A DNA stretch of 64,000 bases, from assembly GCA_964400675.1 (NCBI GenBank), contig CAYNVO010000001.1, positions 288,115 through 352,114 of the forward strand, written 5' to 3'. The position numbers and the translations under genes are program-made. This DNA comes from 9FT-COMBO-48-23 sp964400675. GTDB lineage: Bacteria; Chloroflexota; Dehalococcoidia; GIF9; UBA5629. This document shows positions 8,170-16,888 of the stretch, piece by piece (within the stretch, counting starts at the first letter, position 1; each line of letters opens with the position of its first letter). The notes beneath the pieces are model-generated. The model saw only the letters and a program-made list of their open reading frames with translations. It ran no database searches and was not told the origin of the DNA.

Positions 8170-8436
8170 TTAAGTAGCTTCCGGAGTTTTGCCAGGGTGA
8201 AGTTTTTTCCACTTTTCCAGTAGCTGTTCCTTGCTTTCTTTATGGTCGGCATCCGGGATACAACAATCTACAGGGCAAACCTCAACGCATTTTGGTGCTG
8301 CAAACCAGCCGACGCATTCAGTGCACTTGGCGGGGTCGATTTCGTATATCGATGCCCCTTCTTTGATGGACTGGTTCTTGCATTCTGGCTCGCAGGCACC
8401 GCAGCTAATGCACTCATCAGTGATTTTGTACGCCAT
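8170..8436 (-). CDS. 2[4Fe-4S] ferredoxin
   Basis: This small acidic protein (88 residues) carries two ferredoxin cysteine motifs: CISCGACEPEC near the N terminus, and CTECVGWFAAPKCVEVCPVDC with a 7-9 residue insertion between the second and third cysteine, which is typical of YfhL/Allochromatium-type ferredoxins. It is a soluble electron carrier. AAGGAGGT lies 11 bases before ATG 8436. It is the third gene after rsmD and coaD, 87 bases downstream of coaD. It is also only 1.4 kb from a complex I operon that lacks the NADH module, so it is a candidate electron donor; that link is inference. Confidence 0.92.
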   Translation of the reverse strand: MAYKITDECISCGACEPECKNQSIKEGASIYEIDPAKCTECVGWFAAPKCVEVCPVDCCIPDADHKESKEQLLEKWKKLHPGKTPEAT

Positions 8437-8523
8437 TTTTAAGTTAACCTCCTTAGATTTTGATATATTAGCTATTTCTAGTGATATTGTCCAGATAGTG
8501 GTATCCAGGTCAAGGCTTATAAG

Positions 8524-9003
8524 TCATAGGGTAAACTTTTTTATCAGTGCTTTGGCGACATGGTCTGGCACCATTGCCTCGAGGCAACCTCCTAGCTGGG
8601 CTACTTCCTTAAGCAGGCTGGAGCTGAGGAATTGAAATTGAAGGCTTGCCATAAAGCAGACCAATTCGAGCTCAGGTGCCAGTTTTTTGTTCATCATCGC
8701 CATCTCGAACTCTCGTTCAAAGTCGGAGCTCATTCTTAGCCCTCTGACCATAACATGTGCCCCCATCTTTTTAGCGAAATCGACAGTAAGCCCACAATAG
8801 GATTGCGTCTCGACATTCTTCAGATGAACTGTTGATTGCTTGACCATCTGCACCCGTTCTTCGGTAGAGAAAAGAAGACGTTTCTCAGGTCTGTCATAAA
8901 CACCTACGATTAGCTTGTCGAATATTGATGAAGAGCGTTTGATGATGTCAAGATGTCCATGAGTTATAGGGTCGAAGCTGCCGGCATAGATAGCGATAGT
9001 CAA
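8524..9003 (-). CDS. coaD: Phosphopantetheine adenylyltransferase
   Basis: The enzyme transfers AMP from ATP to 4'-phosphopantetheine, the penultimate step of coenzyme A synthesis. The nucleotidyltransferase signature AGSFDPITHGHLDII is at the N terminus and the C-terminal motif SSSLLKEVAQLGG is conserved. Length (159 residues) is standard. It starts at TTG 9003 with AAAAGGAGG upstream, 3 bases after the rsmD stop codon, so the two are translationally linked. rsmD-coaD is a widely conserved gene pair. Confidence 0.96.
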   Translation of the reverse strand: MTIAIYAGSFDPITHGHLDIIKRSSSIFDKLIVGVYDRPEKRLLFSTEERVQMVKQSTVHLKNVETQSYCGLTVDFAKKMGAHVMVRGLRMSSDFEREFEMAMMNKKLAPELELVCFMASLQFQFLSSSLLKEVAQLGGCLEAMVPDHVAKALIKKFTL

Positions 9004-9006
9004 CGT

Positions 9007-9570
9007 TCAACCTCCTTTTCCGGGAGTGTATTTTTGGTATATCGAAATACAGGTGTCACCGTATTGTTTTTCTTTAATTAGAGATAGGCCGTCATAGCTA
9101 CTTTGCAGTGGGGAACGGGAAGCATGGGAGATTATGATTAAAGATTCGTCATCTATGATTTCGGAGCTTGCCAGTTGCATTGCCATGTGATTTATTGACT
9201 GGTCTGAGTAAGGGGGGTCCATAAATATAATATCGTATTTTTCTTCGAGAAAAGTAAGAGACTTAGCTACGCTGCAGCAGTATACATGAGATTGCTGCGT
9301 AAAGCCGAGCTTCTGCAAATTCTGTTTAATGATAGCACAACATTTGGGTGCCTGTTCTACGAAGTCGACCCACTCCGTATCGCGGCTTAAAGCTTCTATG
9401 CCCAGAGCGCCGCTACCGGCAAACAGGTCTAGCCCTCGATAACAGTGGCTGGTGAGAGGGGTAATGATGGAGAAAATAGCTTCTCTGACTCTATCTGTTG
9501 TAGGGCGAACCAAATCGCTCTTAGGCACCTTCAATTGTTGTCCTCTGGCAACGCCGCCTGTAATGCGCAT
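9007..9570 (-). CDS. rsmD: 16S rRNA (guanine(966)-N(2))-methyltransferase RsmD
   Basis: The 187-residue protein methylates G966 of 16S rRNA. It shows RITGG.ARG at the N terminus, RPTTDRVREAIFSI, SAM motif I LDLFAGSGALGIEALSR and the catalytic NPPY-type motif as MDPPY. An upstream in-frame ATG at 9597 overlaps the -10 box of a strong promoter (9589-9616), so the start is taken as ATG 9570, which is preceded by GGTGAAG. It is the first gene of the rsmD-coaD-ferredoxin group. Confidence 0.95.
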   Translation of the reverse strand: MRITGGVARGQQLKVPKSDLVRPTTDRVREAIFSIITPLTSHCYRGLDLFAGSGALGIEALSRDTEWVDFVEQAPKCCAIIKQNLQKLGFTQQSHVYCCSVAKSLTFLEEKYDIIFMDPPYSDQSINHMAMQLASSEIIDDESLIIISHASRSPLQSSYDGLSLIKEKQYGDTCISIYQKYTPGKGG

Positions 9571-9588
9571 TGTTTCTTCACCAGCATT

Positions 9589-9616
9589 ATTATACATTGA
9601 CTTATTCTATAGTCAA
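9589..9616 (-). promoter_or_regulatory. Sigma-70 promoter for rsmD-coaD
   Basis: On the minus strand TTGACT (9611-9616) and a perfect TATAAT (9589-9594) are separated by 16 bp. Transcription would start near 9582, about 12 bases before the rsmD ATG at 9570, which excludes the longer ORF start at 9597. Confidence 0.8.
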
Positions 9617-9713
9617 GCTTGCTTCTTGGAAATCATACCGGCATTTGGATTGGAGGGTCTGGATTCGCTTTGCCTCCGCGCAGAATAAAATTTACGGGCA
9701 CTGCAATAAGGCG

Positions 9714-9743
9714 TTGTCTTTTCCTGGGTGTGTATGCTATACT
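9714..9743 (+). promoter_or_regulatory. Sigma-70 promoter for the nuo operon
   Basis: TTGTCT (9714-9719) and TATACT (9738-9743) are separated by 18 bp. Transcription would start near 9750, giving a leader of about 73 bases before nuoA. The rest of the 9617-9713 interval shows no other clear signal. Confidence 0.6.
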
Positions 9744-9822
9744 TTCGGACGGCATTTTAATACCCTGCGAGAAGAGCGAAGCTAATCTATTACGGACAAC
9801 TAGGATAGGGGGACCTGAATAA

Positions 9823-10194
9823 TTGCTAGCTGATTTCGGTTATATTGGTATACTGCTCATCGTAGGTATACTGTTCATGGTTACCACCTTGCTTCTACCT
9901 TTCACTCTTAGCTTTTTCAAAATCGTCCCCAAGAAAAGCAATCCGACCAAGGCCTCAACTTATGAGTGCGGTATGGAAACTATTGGCAAGACCTGGGTTC
10001 AATTCAATTTCCGCTATTATTTCTTTGCTATACTTTTCGTTGCGCTCGACGTGTTAACTGTTTTTTTGTATCCCTGGGCAGTAAATGCTAAAGGGCTGGG
10101 TGTGTTTGGGCTGATTGCTGTGTTCGTTTTCTTCGTAATTCTCATGGTGGGTTATATTTATGCTTGGCTAAAAGGAGCCCTGGAATGGAAATAG
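9823..10194 (+). CDS. nuoA: Complex I subunit A
   Basis: The 123-residue membrane subunit has three transmembrane helices and the conserved NuoA loop KASTYECGMET followed by FNFRYYFFAILFVALDV. The Cys in YECG is the residue near the quinone cavity. Start is TTG 9823 with an AGGGGGA site about 10 bases upstream. It is the first gene of an eleven-subunit nuo operon (A-B-C-D-H-I-J-K-L-M-N). Confidence 0.95.
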   Translation: MLADFGYIGILLIVGILFMVTTLLLPFTLSFFKIVPKKSNPTKASTYECGMETIGKTWVQFNFRYYFFAILFVALDVLTVFLYPWAVNAKGLGVFGLIAVFVFFVILMVGYIYAWLKGALEWK

Positions 10195-10775
10195 AAAAAT
10201 ATTCGATGACACCGTTGAATGAGATTGATGCCGCTGAGGGCTTAAGGATTAACTCGCTCATGGCAGCTTCCCGATATCCTATCCCCGACCCTGATAGCTG
10301 GCTCGATGAGGAAATCAGCCGTAATGTTCTTGTTACTACGGTGGACTATGTGCTTGATTGGGCACGGTCGCGGTCGATATTTCCGCTTATGTTCGGATTG
10401 GCCTGCTGCGCATTTGAGATGATTGGTACGGCGGCTTCGCGTTTCGATATCGCTCGCTTCGGTATGGATATTTTCCGCTGGTCGCCTCGTCAGGCTGACC
10501 TGATGATTGTCGCCGGAACGCTTACCTGGAAGATGGCACCGGCGGTGAAACTGGTATACGAGCAGATGCCTGAACCTAAATGGGTGATAGCTATGGGTCA
10601 GTGCTCCATCAGCGGCGGGCCCTTCAAGGAGTCATACAGTGTTGTCCCGGGCATCAATCGTATAATTCCGGTTGATGTGTATGTGCCTGGGTGTCCACCT
10701 CGTCCTGAGAGCTTACTTTATGGCATAACTAAGATACATCAGAAAATCGTCAAGGAGAGTATAAAGAAAGCGTGA
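10185..10775 (+). CDS. nuoB: Complex I subunit B, N2 cluster protein
   Basis: This peripheral subunit (196 residues) holds the terminal [4Fe-4S] cluster N2 next to the quinone site. The ligands appear in FGLACCAFEM, GQCSISGG and VPGCPPRPE. Start at ATG 10185 is chosen because AAAGGAGC lies 7 bases upstream; it overlaps the nuoA 3' end by 10 bases. An upstream TTG at 10164 in the same frame lacks a ribosome binding site. Confidence 0.96.
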   Translation: MEIEKYSMTPLNEIDAAEGLRINSLMAASRYPIPDPDSWLDEEISRNVLVTTVDYVLDWARSRSIFPLMFGLACCAFEMIGTAASRFDIARFGMDIFRWSPRQADLMIVAGTLTWKMAPAVKLVYEQMPEPKWVIAMGQCSISGGPFKESYSVVPGINRIIPVDVYVPGCPPRPESLLYGITKIHQKIVKESIKKA

Positions 10776-11212
10776 CCACAGCCTTAAATTGTGAGCAGGT
10801 AGCCAAAAAAATAGTCAAGGCGTCCCCGGGTGCAGTTGTTGCTGCTGATAGCGCGGCTATCGTGGTCAAGGGTGAGTCTCTTTATCAGGTAGCGGAGTTT
10901 TTGAAGAATACGCCGACCCTTGATTTCGACTATCTTGCAAACTTAACTGCCATCGATTATATGGATTATTTTGAGGTTATTTATAATTTAGTTTCATTGA
11001 AACATAACCACAGCCTGGTTTTGAAGACCAGATGCCGTGACCGTGACAACCCTGTAGTGCCGTCAGTGGTCAGTTTATGGCGCTCTGCTGATTTTCAGGA
11101 GCGGGAAATCTATGACCTTATGGGTATCGTCTTCGATGGACATCCTAATTTGAAGCGCTTGTTGCTCTGGGAAGGATTTGTTGGGCATCCGCTGCGGAGG
11201 GACTATCTATAG
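10772..11212 (+). CDS. nuoC: Complex I subunit C
   Basis: The 146-residue peripheral-arm subunit shows the NuoC signature EREIYDLMGIVFDGHPNLKR near the C terminus, followed by GHPLRRDY. It supports the interface between NuoB and NuoD. The GTG start overlaps the nuoB stop (GTGA). NuoC and NuoD are separate genes here, not fused. Confidence 0.95.
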   Translation: MTTALNCEQVAKKIVKASPGAVVAADSAAIVVKGESLYQVAEFLKNTPTLDFDYLANLTAIDYMDYFEVIYNLVSLKHNHSLVLKTRCRDRDNPVVPSVVSLWRSADFQEREIYDLMGIVFDGHPNLKRLLLWEGFVGHPLRRDYL

Positions 11213-12316
11213 ATGGCGATAAGAACTGAGCCTTTTATTCTTAATATGGGACCTCAGCACCCATCAACTCATGGTGTCTTTCGCATGAGGGTTACCCTTG
11301 ATGGTGAGGTGGTTGTTGATTTGGAACCTGTTATCGGTTACCTTCATCGGGGCATCGAGAAGCTGGGAGAGACCAGGACGTATACCCAAATAATACCTCT
11401 AACCGACAGACTTGACTATGTAGCCTCCATGACTAACAACTTTGCCTATGTACTGGCGGTGGAAAAGTTGGCAGGGATAGAGATTCCGGAGCGGGCTGAG
11501 TACCTCAGGATTATTATGGCTGAGACGATGCGCATTTCCAGCCATCTTATGGCAGTCGGTTTTTTCCTTAATGACCTTGGGGCTATGATGACGCCAGTAT
11601 TATATATGTGGAGGGAGAGGGAAAAGCTTCTGGATTTGTATGAGATGGTTTGCGGTCAGCGGCTTACTTACAATTATATGCGCATCGGTGGAGTTAGCCA
11701 AGATGTCCCCGAAGAATTTATGCCGGCTATGAAGAAGTGGGTGGCTGAGATGCCGCGGTTTATTGATGAATATGACCAGCTTTTGGCTCAGAATGAGATT
11801 CTATTGGCAAGGACCAAAGGCGTTTGCATTTTGCCCAGAGACACAGCCATAAACATTGCAGCCAGTGGCCCGGTGCTTCGAGCCAGCGGTGTGAAGTGGG
11901 ACCTGCGTAAGGCTGACTCTTATTCCATCTATGACCGCTTTGATTTTGAGGTACCGGTAGGCACTGTAGGCGATAACTATGACCGGTACTGGGTGAGAAT
12001 GCAGGAGGCTAGACAGAGCGTTCGTATTTTGGAACAGGCAATAGCGCAGCTTCCTGAAGGTGAGGTTTGTGCTAAAGTGCCTCACTTGCTCCGCCCGCCG
12101 GTCGGTGAAGTCTACGGACATATAGAAGCACCGAAGGGTGAGCTTGGCTTCTATCTGGTAAGCGATAATTCTATAGCCCCTTATAGATTTCATATACGTC
12201 CGCCAACGCTGATTAATCTGACCGCCTTGAAGGACATGGTTATCGGCTGGAAAGTGGCCGACTTGATAATTACCTTCGGTAGTATTGATGTTTGTCTGGG
12301 GGAGATAGACCGGTAA
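11213..12316 (+). CDS. nuoD: Complex I subunit D, 49-kDa quinone-site subunit
   Basis: The 367-residue subunit forms the quinone-reduction site with NuoB. It starts with the conserved MGPQHPSTHGVFRM and GYLHRGIEKLGETRTY motifs, related to the large subunit of NiFe hydrogenases. The C terminus ends SIDVCLGEIDR, close to the DPVMGEVDR type end. ATG 11213 immediately follows the nuoC stop codon. Confidence 0.96.
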   Translation: MAIRTEPFILNMGPQHPSTHGVFRMRVTLDGEVVVDLEPVIGYLHRGIEKLGETRTYTQIIPLTDRLDYVASMTNNFAYVLAVEKLAGIEIPERAEYLRIIMAETMRISSHLMAVGFFLNDLGAMMTPVLYMWREREKLLDLYEMVCGQRLTYNYMRIGGVSQDVPEEFMPAMKKWVAEMPRFIDEYDQLLAQNEILLARTKGVCILPRDTAINIAASGPVLRASGVKWDLRKADSYSIYDRFDFEVPVGTVGDNYDRYWVRMQEARQSVRILEQAIAQLPEGEVCAKVPHLLRPPVGEVYGHIEAPKGELGFYLVSDNSIAPYRFHIRPPTLINLTALKDMVIGWKVADLIITFGSIDVCLGEIDR

Positions 12317-13425
12317 TGACGTTACTGGAACAATTCCAATTGTGGTTAGGCGGTATCTGGCCGGGTTGGGCAGCCTATATCGTGCCGGGTATAGTCGGCA
12401 TAGTGATTGTTCTTGCCTTTGTTGTGATTACGGTTATTGTTTTTATTTGGTATGAACGGCGTCTGCTGGGGCGTTTTCAAATCCGTCTGGGCCCCAACCG
12501 GCTTGGGCCAGAGGGGATTTTCCAGCCTATTGCCACGGCTTTGAAGATATTGTTGAAAGAAGACATCATACCGGCTAAGGGTGATAAGGTGATTCACTGG
12601 CTGGCTCCCGTGATAGTCTTTGTGCCGGTGTTGATGGTTTTTGCTGTTGTCCCCTTTGGCGAGGGGGCTATCTTAACCGACCTTAATGTGGGCATACTTT
12701 ATGTGGTGGCAATCAGCTCAGTATCTGCCGTGGGTATATACATGGCAGGGTGGGCGTCAAATAATAAGTACGCTTTGATAGCAGCCTTAAGGACAGTGGC
12801 TCAAATGGTGAGCTATGAGCTGCCGGTGGTTCTAGCCATTCTGGGTGTGGTGTTGATGGCCGGGTCGATGTCGATGACTCAAATTGTGGCTTCTCAAAAT
12901 CTTCCTTTCATCGTATTGCAGCCTCTTGGATTTGTTATCTTTTTCCTCGGTACGGTGGCTGAGATGAATCGGAGCCCATTTGACCTTCTTGAGGCAGATT
13001 CTGAAATTGTCGCCGGCTACCATATCGAGTATTCCGGAATGAAATTTGCCATGTTTTATCTCGGAGAATACGGTCATGCTCTGGCTTATGCCTGTATTAT
13101 CTCAACATTGTTCCTTGGGGGTTGGCAGGGTCCCTTTTTGCCTCCGATCATATGGTTTCTGATTAAAGTCGTGGCGGTGTTTTCCGTTATTGTATGGATG
13201 CGGGCTACTCTCCCCAGATTGCGTGTTGACCAGTTAATGGCTTTTGCATGGAAGGGTCTGCTGCCTATGTCCATAATTAACCTGTTTATCATCGCTGCCG
13301 AGGTGTTGTGGCTACAGGAAATTACGCCCTGGATAATAGTGGCAATGAACTTTGTTTTTGCAGGAGTTCTAATAGTTCTATGGTCGAAGCTGTTTACTTT
13401 AGGAGGCGGCCGAGTTGAAGTTTGA
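12316..13425 (+). CDS. nuoH: Complex I subunit H
   Basis: The 369-residue membrane subunit links the quinone site to the proton channels. It has about eight helices, the conserved ERRLLGRFQIRLGPNR loop, and the charged E-rich loop AEMNRSPFDLLEADSEIVAG. ATG 12316 overlaps the nuoD stop by one base (TAATG) and a GGGGGAG site lies about 10 bases upstream. A GTG at 12292 would lie inside nuoD and has no such site. Confidence 0.96.
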   Translation: MTLLEQFQLWLGGIWPGWAAYIVPGIVGIVIVLAFVVITVIVFIWYERRLLGRFQIRLGPNRLGPEGIFQPIATALKILLKEDIIPAKGDKVIHWLAPVIVFVPVLMVFAVVPFGEGAILTDLNVGILYVVAISSVSAVGIYMAGWASNNKYALIAALRTVAQMVSYELPVVLAILGVVLMAGSMSMTQIVASQNLPFIVLQPLGFVIFFLGTVAEMNRSPFDLLEADSEIVAGYHIEYSGMKFAMFYLGEYGHALAYACIISTLFLGGWQGPFLPPIIWFLIKVVAVFSVIVWMRATLPRLRVDQLMAFAWKGLLPMSIINLFIIAAEVLWLQEITPWIIVAMNFVFAGVLIVLWSKLFTLGGGRVEV

Positions 13426-13960
13426 AAGATATGGGATCGGCATAGCTAAGGGAATGGCGTTAACCTTCAAGCACCTGTTCCGCGCCCCGATTACGGTGCA
13501 GTATCCTGAGGAAAAGCTAGTTGTTTCCCGGCGCATACGAGGCAATGAGCTGGTGTGGTTTCTTGATAGATGTACCGGCTGTGCTACCTGTGCCAAGGCA
13601 TGTCCTCAAGGGAATATTGAGATTGTCACCCACGTAGGCAAGGAGAATAACTATGTGGTTGATAAGTTTGAGATAGATACCGGGCGTTGTATGTTCTGTG
13701 GCTTATGTGTTGAGGCTTGTCCATACGATGCCCTGGCTATGGGGCGCAGTTATGAGCGGGCGCAGTATATACGGAGACAGCTAGTTTTAGCCAAAGAAGA
13801 TCTCCAGTTATCTGATATGAGGCAACCCAGTGGTTATGCTCGACCAAAGATTGAGGCAACTCTACCTAAACAGAATTTGCTCGTTTACTGGGACAGAGAT
13901 GAAGATGGGCAGAAATTGAGCTGGCTGAGTTTGAGCAAGAAGAGAGGTCGCGGTGTTTGA
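13415..13960 (+). CDS. nuoI: Complex I subunit I, 2[4Fe-4S] ferredoxin-like
   Basis: The 181-residue peripheral subunit carries clusters N6a and N6b on CTGCATCAKACP and CMFCGLCVEACP. Since NuoE, F and G are absent, this subunit is the probable entry point for electrons. It starts at TTG 13415, set by AGGAGG at 13401-13406, and overlaps nuoH by 11 bases. The C-terminal 60 residues beyond the clusters are Lys/Arg/Gln-rich. Confidence 0.95.
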   Translation: MKFERYGIGIAKGMALTFKHLFRAPITVQYPEEKLVVSRRIRGNELVWFLDRCTGCATCAKACPQGNIEIVTHVGKENNYVVDKFEIDTGRCMFCGLCVEACPYDALAMGRSYERAQYIRRQLVLAKEDLQLSDMRQPSGYARPKIEATLPKQNLLVYWDRDEDGQKLSWLSLSKKRGRGV

Positions 13961-14438
13961 TATCGTCTTCTGGATATTAGCGCTGGTGACTATAGGCGCA
14001 GCATTAGCTGTCGTTATTTTGCGTGATGTCTTTCGGGCGGCTCTTTCTCTGGTTCTGCTTTTCTTGGCTATAGCTGTGATTTATATAACTCTTTACGCAG
14101 ACTTTCTGGCGGTTGTGCAGGTACTCATTTATGTGGGGGCTATATCGATATTGATTATTGTGGCGATCATGCTTACGCGTGAAGTTTGGCACGGTAGTCC
14201 AGCAGGCAAGCTGCGCATTCCTGCCCTGGTGGTGAGCTTGTTGTTTTTGGGGACAATGGTGTTCACTGTGATAAGTACCAACTGGGAAACAAGTGGTGAG
14301 CCGCCTCTTCAGCCGACAACGGCAGCTATAGGTATGAGTCTCTTTGGCGAGGGCGGCTTTATATTGCCTGTGGAAATTACCGCGGTGTTGCTCTTAGCGG
14401 CAGTGCTGGGTGCAATCGTGCTGATAAGGGAGAAATAA
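13953..14438 (+). CDS. nuoJ: Complex I subunit J
   Basis: This 161-residue membrane subunit has five predicted helices and the conserved segment ADFLAVVQVLIYVGAISILI, with a pi-bulge glycine in the third helix. The GTG start overlaps the nuoI stop by 8 bases and is preceded by AGAGAGG. Confidence 0.94.
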   Translation: MFDIVFWILALVTIGAALAVVILRDVFRAALSLVLLFLAIAVIYITLYADFLAVVQVLIYVGAISILIIVAIMLTREVWHGSPAGKLRIPALVVSLLFLGTMVFTVISTNWETSGEPPLQPTTAAIGMSLFGEGGFILPVEITAVLLLAAVLGAIVLIREK

Positions 14439-14440
14439 GG

Positions 14441-14752
14441 ATGTCAGTTGGACTAGAGCATTATCTTGTTTTATCAGCGGTTCTTTTCTCCATCGGGTTA
14501 TATGGAGTTCTGGCTAAGCGTAATGCCGTGGTCATTTTGATGTGTATTGAAATCATGCTCAATGCGGTGAATATCGCGCTGGTTGCTTTTTCCAGATACG
14601 TTGTGCCTATGTTTCTTACCGGACAGATATTTGCCATATTTGTAATAGTGGTGGCTGCGGCCGAAGCTGCTGTTGGTATAGCTATAATAATCGCTATCTA
14701 TCGCAGTCGTCAGTCTGTTGACGTGAATAAATTCGACTTGATGAAATGGTAG
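14441..14752 (+). CDS. nuoK: Complex I subunit K
   Basis: The 103-residue subunit has three helices and the conserved glutamates in MCIEIMLNAVNI and AAAEAAVGIAI that take part in proton translocation. ATG 14441 is two bases after nuoJ with AATAAGG just before it. Confidence 0.95.
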   Translation: MSVGLEHYLVLSAVLFSIGLYGVLAKRNAVVILMCIEIMLNAVNIALVAFSRYVVPMFLTGQIFAIFVIVVAAAEAAVGIAIIIAIYRSRQSVDVNKFDLMKW

Positions 14753-14763
14753 TGAGCTGAGAT

Positions 14764-14961
14764 ATGTGGATTCAGGTTAAGAGCGCACCTAATATTATAG
14801 TAGCTGAGATGTGGAAGGACTTTTTTGAAGGTGAGGGTATACCAACGCGGATTCTGCCTGACCTGGAGAAAAAGCCAGACAGCGGCGAATTGGCTGCCTA
14901 CCGCATCCTTGTGTCGCAGGAGAGGGTACATGTTGTCGAGGAGGTCTTGAGGAAACTCTAA
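14764..14961 (+). CDS. DUF2007-like small protein inside the nuo operon
   Basis: A 65-residue soluble protein lies between nuoK and nuoL. It starts WIQVKSAPNIIVAEMWKDFF, has a short G-I-P-T-R strand in the middle and ends with RILVSQERVHVVEEVLRKL. This beta-alpha-beta arrangement, with the pattern of an ageing-strand 'A..W...L...GI....', fits the DUF2007 (putative signal-transducing) family, an ACT-like or PII-like small fold. It starts 11 bases after nuoK and its stop overlaps nuoL ATG (TAATG), so it is translated with the operon. A role in tuning or assembling complex I is inference. Confidence 0.75.
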   Translation: MWIQVKSAPNIIVAEMWKDFFEGEGIPTRILPDLEKKPDSGELAAYRILVSQERVHVVEEVLRKL

Positions 14962-16877
14962 TGCCACATCAAGTTCCCTGGTTAATATTTCTATTGCCCT
15001 TTTTCTCGCTTATCATTATTTCTTTTGTGCTAAGGCCTTTCTTTAATAATCGCCCGAAGCTCGGTGGCTATGTAACCATCGGTGCTATTGGAATTTCTTT
15101 TATCCTCTCTTTGTGGGTGCTGGCTGAGGTTTTGGCTGTGCCCGGTCATAAGCTGGACATACCCGATATACAGTGGGTGGTGATTGTTGACCTGAGTGTT
15201 CAGATTGGGCTATTAGTTGATTCTCTGACTGCGGTCATGCTGGTGGTGGTCACCCTGGTCAGCCTGATGGTTCAAATTTATTCTCAAGGCTATATGCATG
15301 GTGACCCGGGCTACCATCGCTATTTTGCTTTCATGTCTCTTTTCACAGCCTGTATGCTGGGCTTGGTTATGGCCGATAACCTGGTCTTCATGTTTCTATT
15401 CTGGGAGGGTGTCGGCTTGGGGTCCTATCTGCTCATCGGTTTCTGGTTTCATCGGCCTTCTGCTGCCAATGCAGCTAAGAAGGCTTTCATCGTTACCCGC
15501 TTTGGAGATTTCGGTTTTCTGGCGGCTATACTTTTGCTTTTCTATAATACGGGAACCTTCAATATTGAGGAGCTGCACGGATTAGCTATCGCTGGTGTTT
15601 TAGCCGGGACAACTTTAACCTGGGCTGCCATCGGTATTTTCTCCGGTGCTGTTGGCAAATCAGCGCAGTTCCCCTTGCACGTCTGGCTGCCTGATGCCAT
15701 GGAAGGCCCTACACCGGTCAGTGCCCTCATACACGCAGCGACGATGGTGGCTGCCGGAGTATTCCTGGTGGCTCGCATGTTCCCGCTGTTCGAGCATTCC
15801 CATGAGGCTTTAACTACGGTAGCTGTCATCGGTGGTTTTACAGCTATTTTCGCTGCCAGCATGGGTCTGGTGATGACTGATATCAAGCGTGTCCTGGCTT
15901 ATTCCACTATCAGCCAGCTAGGCTACATGATGCTGGGTCTGGGTGTTGGCGGCGTTGGTGTTGGAATCTTCCACCTGTTCAATCATGCCTTCTTCAAGGC
16001 TCTATTGTTTCTTGGTGCCGGGAGTGTTAATCACAGCACGGGAACTTTCGATATGCGGGAGATGGGTGGCTTGCGCAAAGCAATGCCATGGACTTATGCT
16101 ACTTTCCTCATTGCCTCATTGAGTCTAGCCGGTATCTGGCCACTTTCGGGCTTCTGGAGTAAGGACGAAATTCTGGTATATTCCTTTGCCAACAACCAGA
16201 TATTGTTTTATCTGGCTATGATTACGGTATTTATGACGGCTTTCTACATGTTCCGAGCCATATTCCTTACCTTTGGTGGCGAGTATCGGGGTGGAGCCGC
16301 ATCAAGTCATGGCGGTCATGGGGGCACGAAGCTTCATGAATCACCGTGGGTAATGGTTGTTCCCATGGTCATTCTGGCTGTTTTATCGGTTGTCTCTGGA
16401 TGGGTCAATGTTACCGGCTCATTCAGCCAGTTTCTGGGTCATGGTGGACCTGTTGAAGCACACAGTTTCATTGGTGGCCTCTTCGGTATGCTGACACATC
16501 CGCTGCCTTTGATATCGTTGCTGGTGGCAGGCTTAGGTATTTTCCTGGCTTATGCTATGTATAGCGCTAAGTGGCTTTCAGCTGAAGTTGTGGGCAGGGT
16601 TTTCAAGCCGTTGCACACCTTATTTTATCGAAAATACTGGTTCGATGAACTTTATGAGCGAGTGATTGTGGTAAGGGTGCTGGTTGATGGTATTTTTGCA
16701 GCTCTCAGCATCTTTGACTCTCGTGTTGTTGATGGAGCGGTGAACGGTGTGGCCAGAGGCACTAATGAAGCTAGTGGAGTTATGCGACGGGCGCAGACAG
16801 GGCAGTTACAGGCTTATGGCATAGCTATTGCTATAGGTGTGATAGCGATTGCAGTCTGTTTTTATCTTTTTGGTTGA
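14961..16877 (+). CDS. nuoL: Complex I subunit L, antiporter-like proton channel
   Basis: The 638-residue protein is the distal antiporter-like subunit with about 14-16 helices. It shows FWEGVGLGSYLLIGFW, WLPDAMEGPTPVSALIHAAT and the lysine-containing helix region near MTDIKRVLAYSTISQLGYM. The C-terminal extension (from about residue 530) includes the lateral helix and YRKYWFDELYERV. Start overlaps the small gene by one base. Confidence 0.96.
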   Translation: MPHQVPWLIFLLPFFSLIIISFVLRPFFNNRPKLGGYVTIGAIGISFILSLWVLAEVLAVPGHKLDIPDIQWVVIVDLSVQIGLLVDSLTAVMLVVVTLVSLMVQIYSQGYMHGDPGYHRYFAFMSLFTACMLGLVMADNLVFMFLFWEGVGLGSYLLIGFWFHRPSAANAAKKAFIVTRFGDFGFLAAILLLFYNTGTFNIEELHGLAIAGVLAGTTLTWAAIGIFSGAVGKSAQFPLHVWLPDAMEGPTPVSALIHAATMVAAGVFLVARMFPLFEHSHEALTTVAVIGGFTAIFAASMGLVMTDIKRVLAYSTISQLGYMMLGLGVGGVGVGIFHLFNHAFFKALLFLGAGSVNHSTGTFDMREMGGLRKAMPWTYATFLIASLSLAGIWPLSGFWSKDEILVYSFANNQILFYLAMITVFMTAFYMFRAIFLTFGGEYRGGAASSHGGHGGTKLHESPWVMVVPMVILAVLSVVSGWVNVTGSFSQFLGHGGPVEAHSFIGGLFGMLTHPLPLISLLVAGLGIFLAYAMYSAKWLSAEVVGRVFKPLHTLFYRKYWFDELYERVIVVRVLVDGIFAALSIFDSRVVDGAVNGVARGTNEASGVMRRAQTGQLQAYGIAIAIGVIAIAVCFYLFG

Positions 16878-16888
16878 GGTAGAGAGAT

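Noticed and set aside
9571..9597. Longer N terminus for RsmD starting at 9597
   Set aside because: That ATG overlaps the -10 box of the rsmD promoter, so it is not transcribed.
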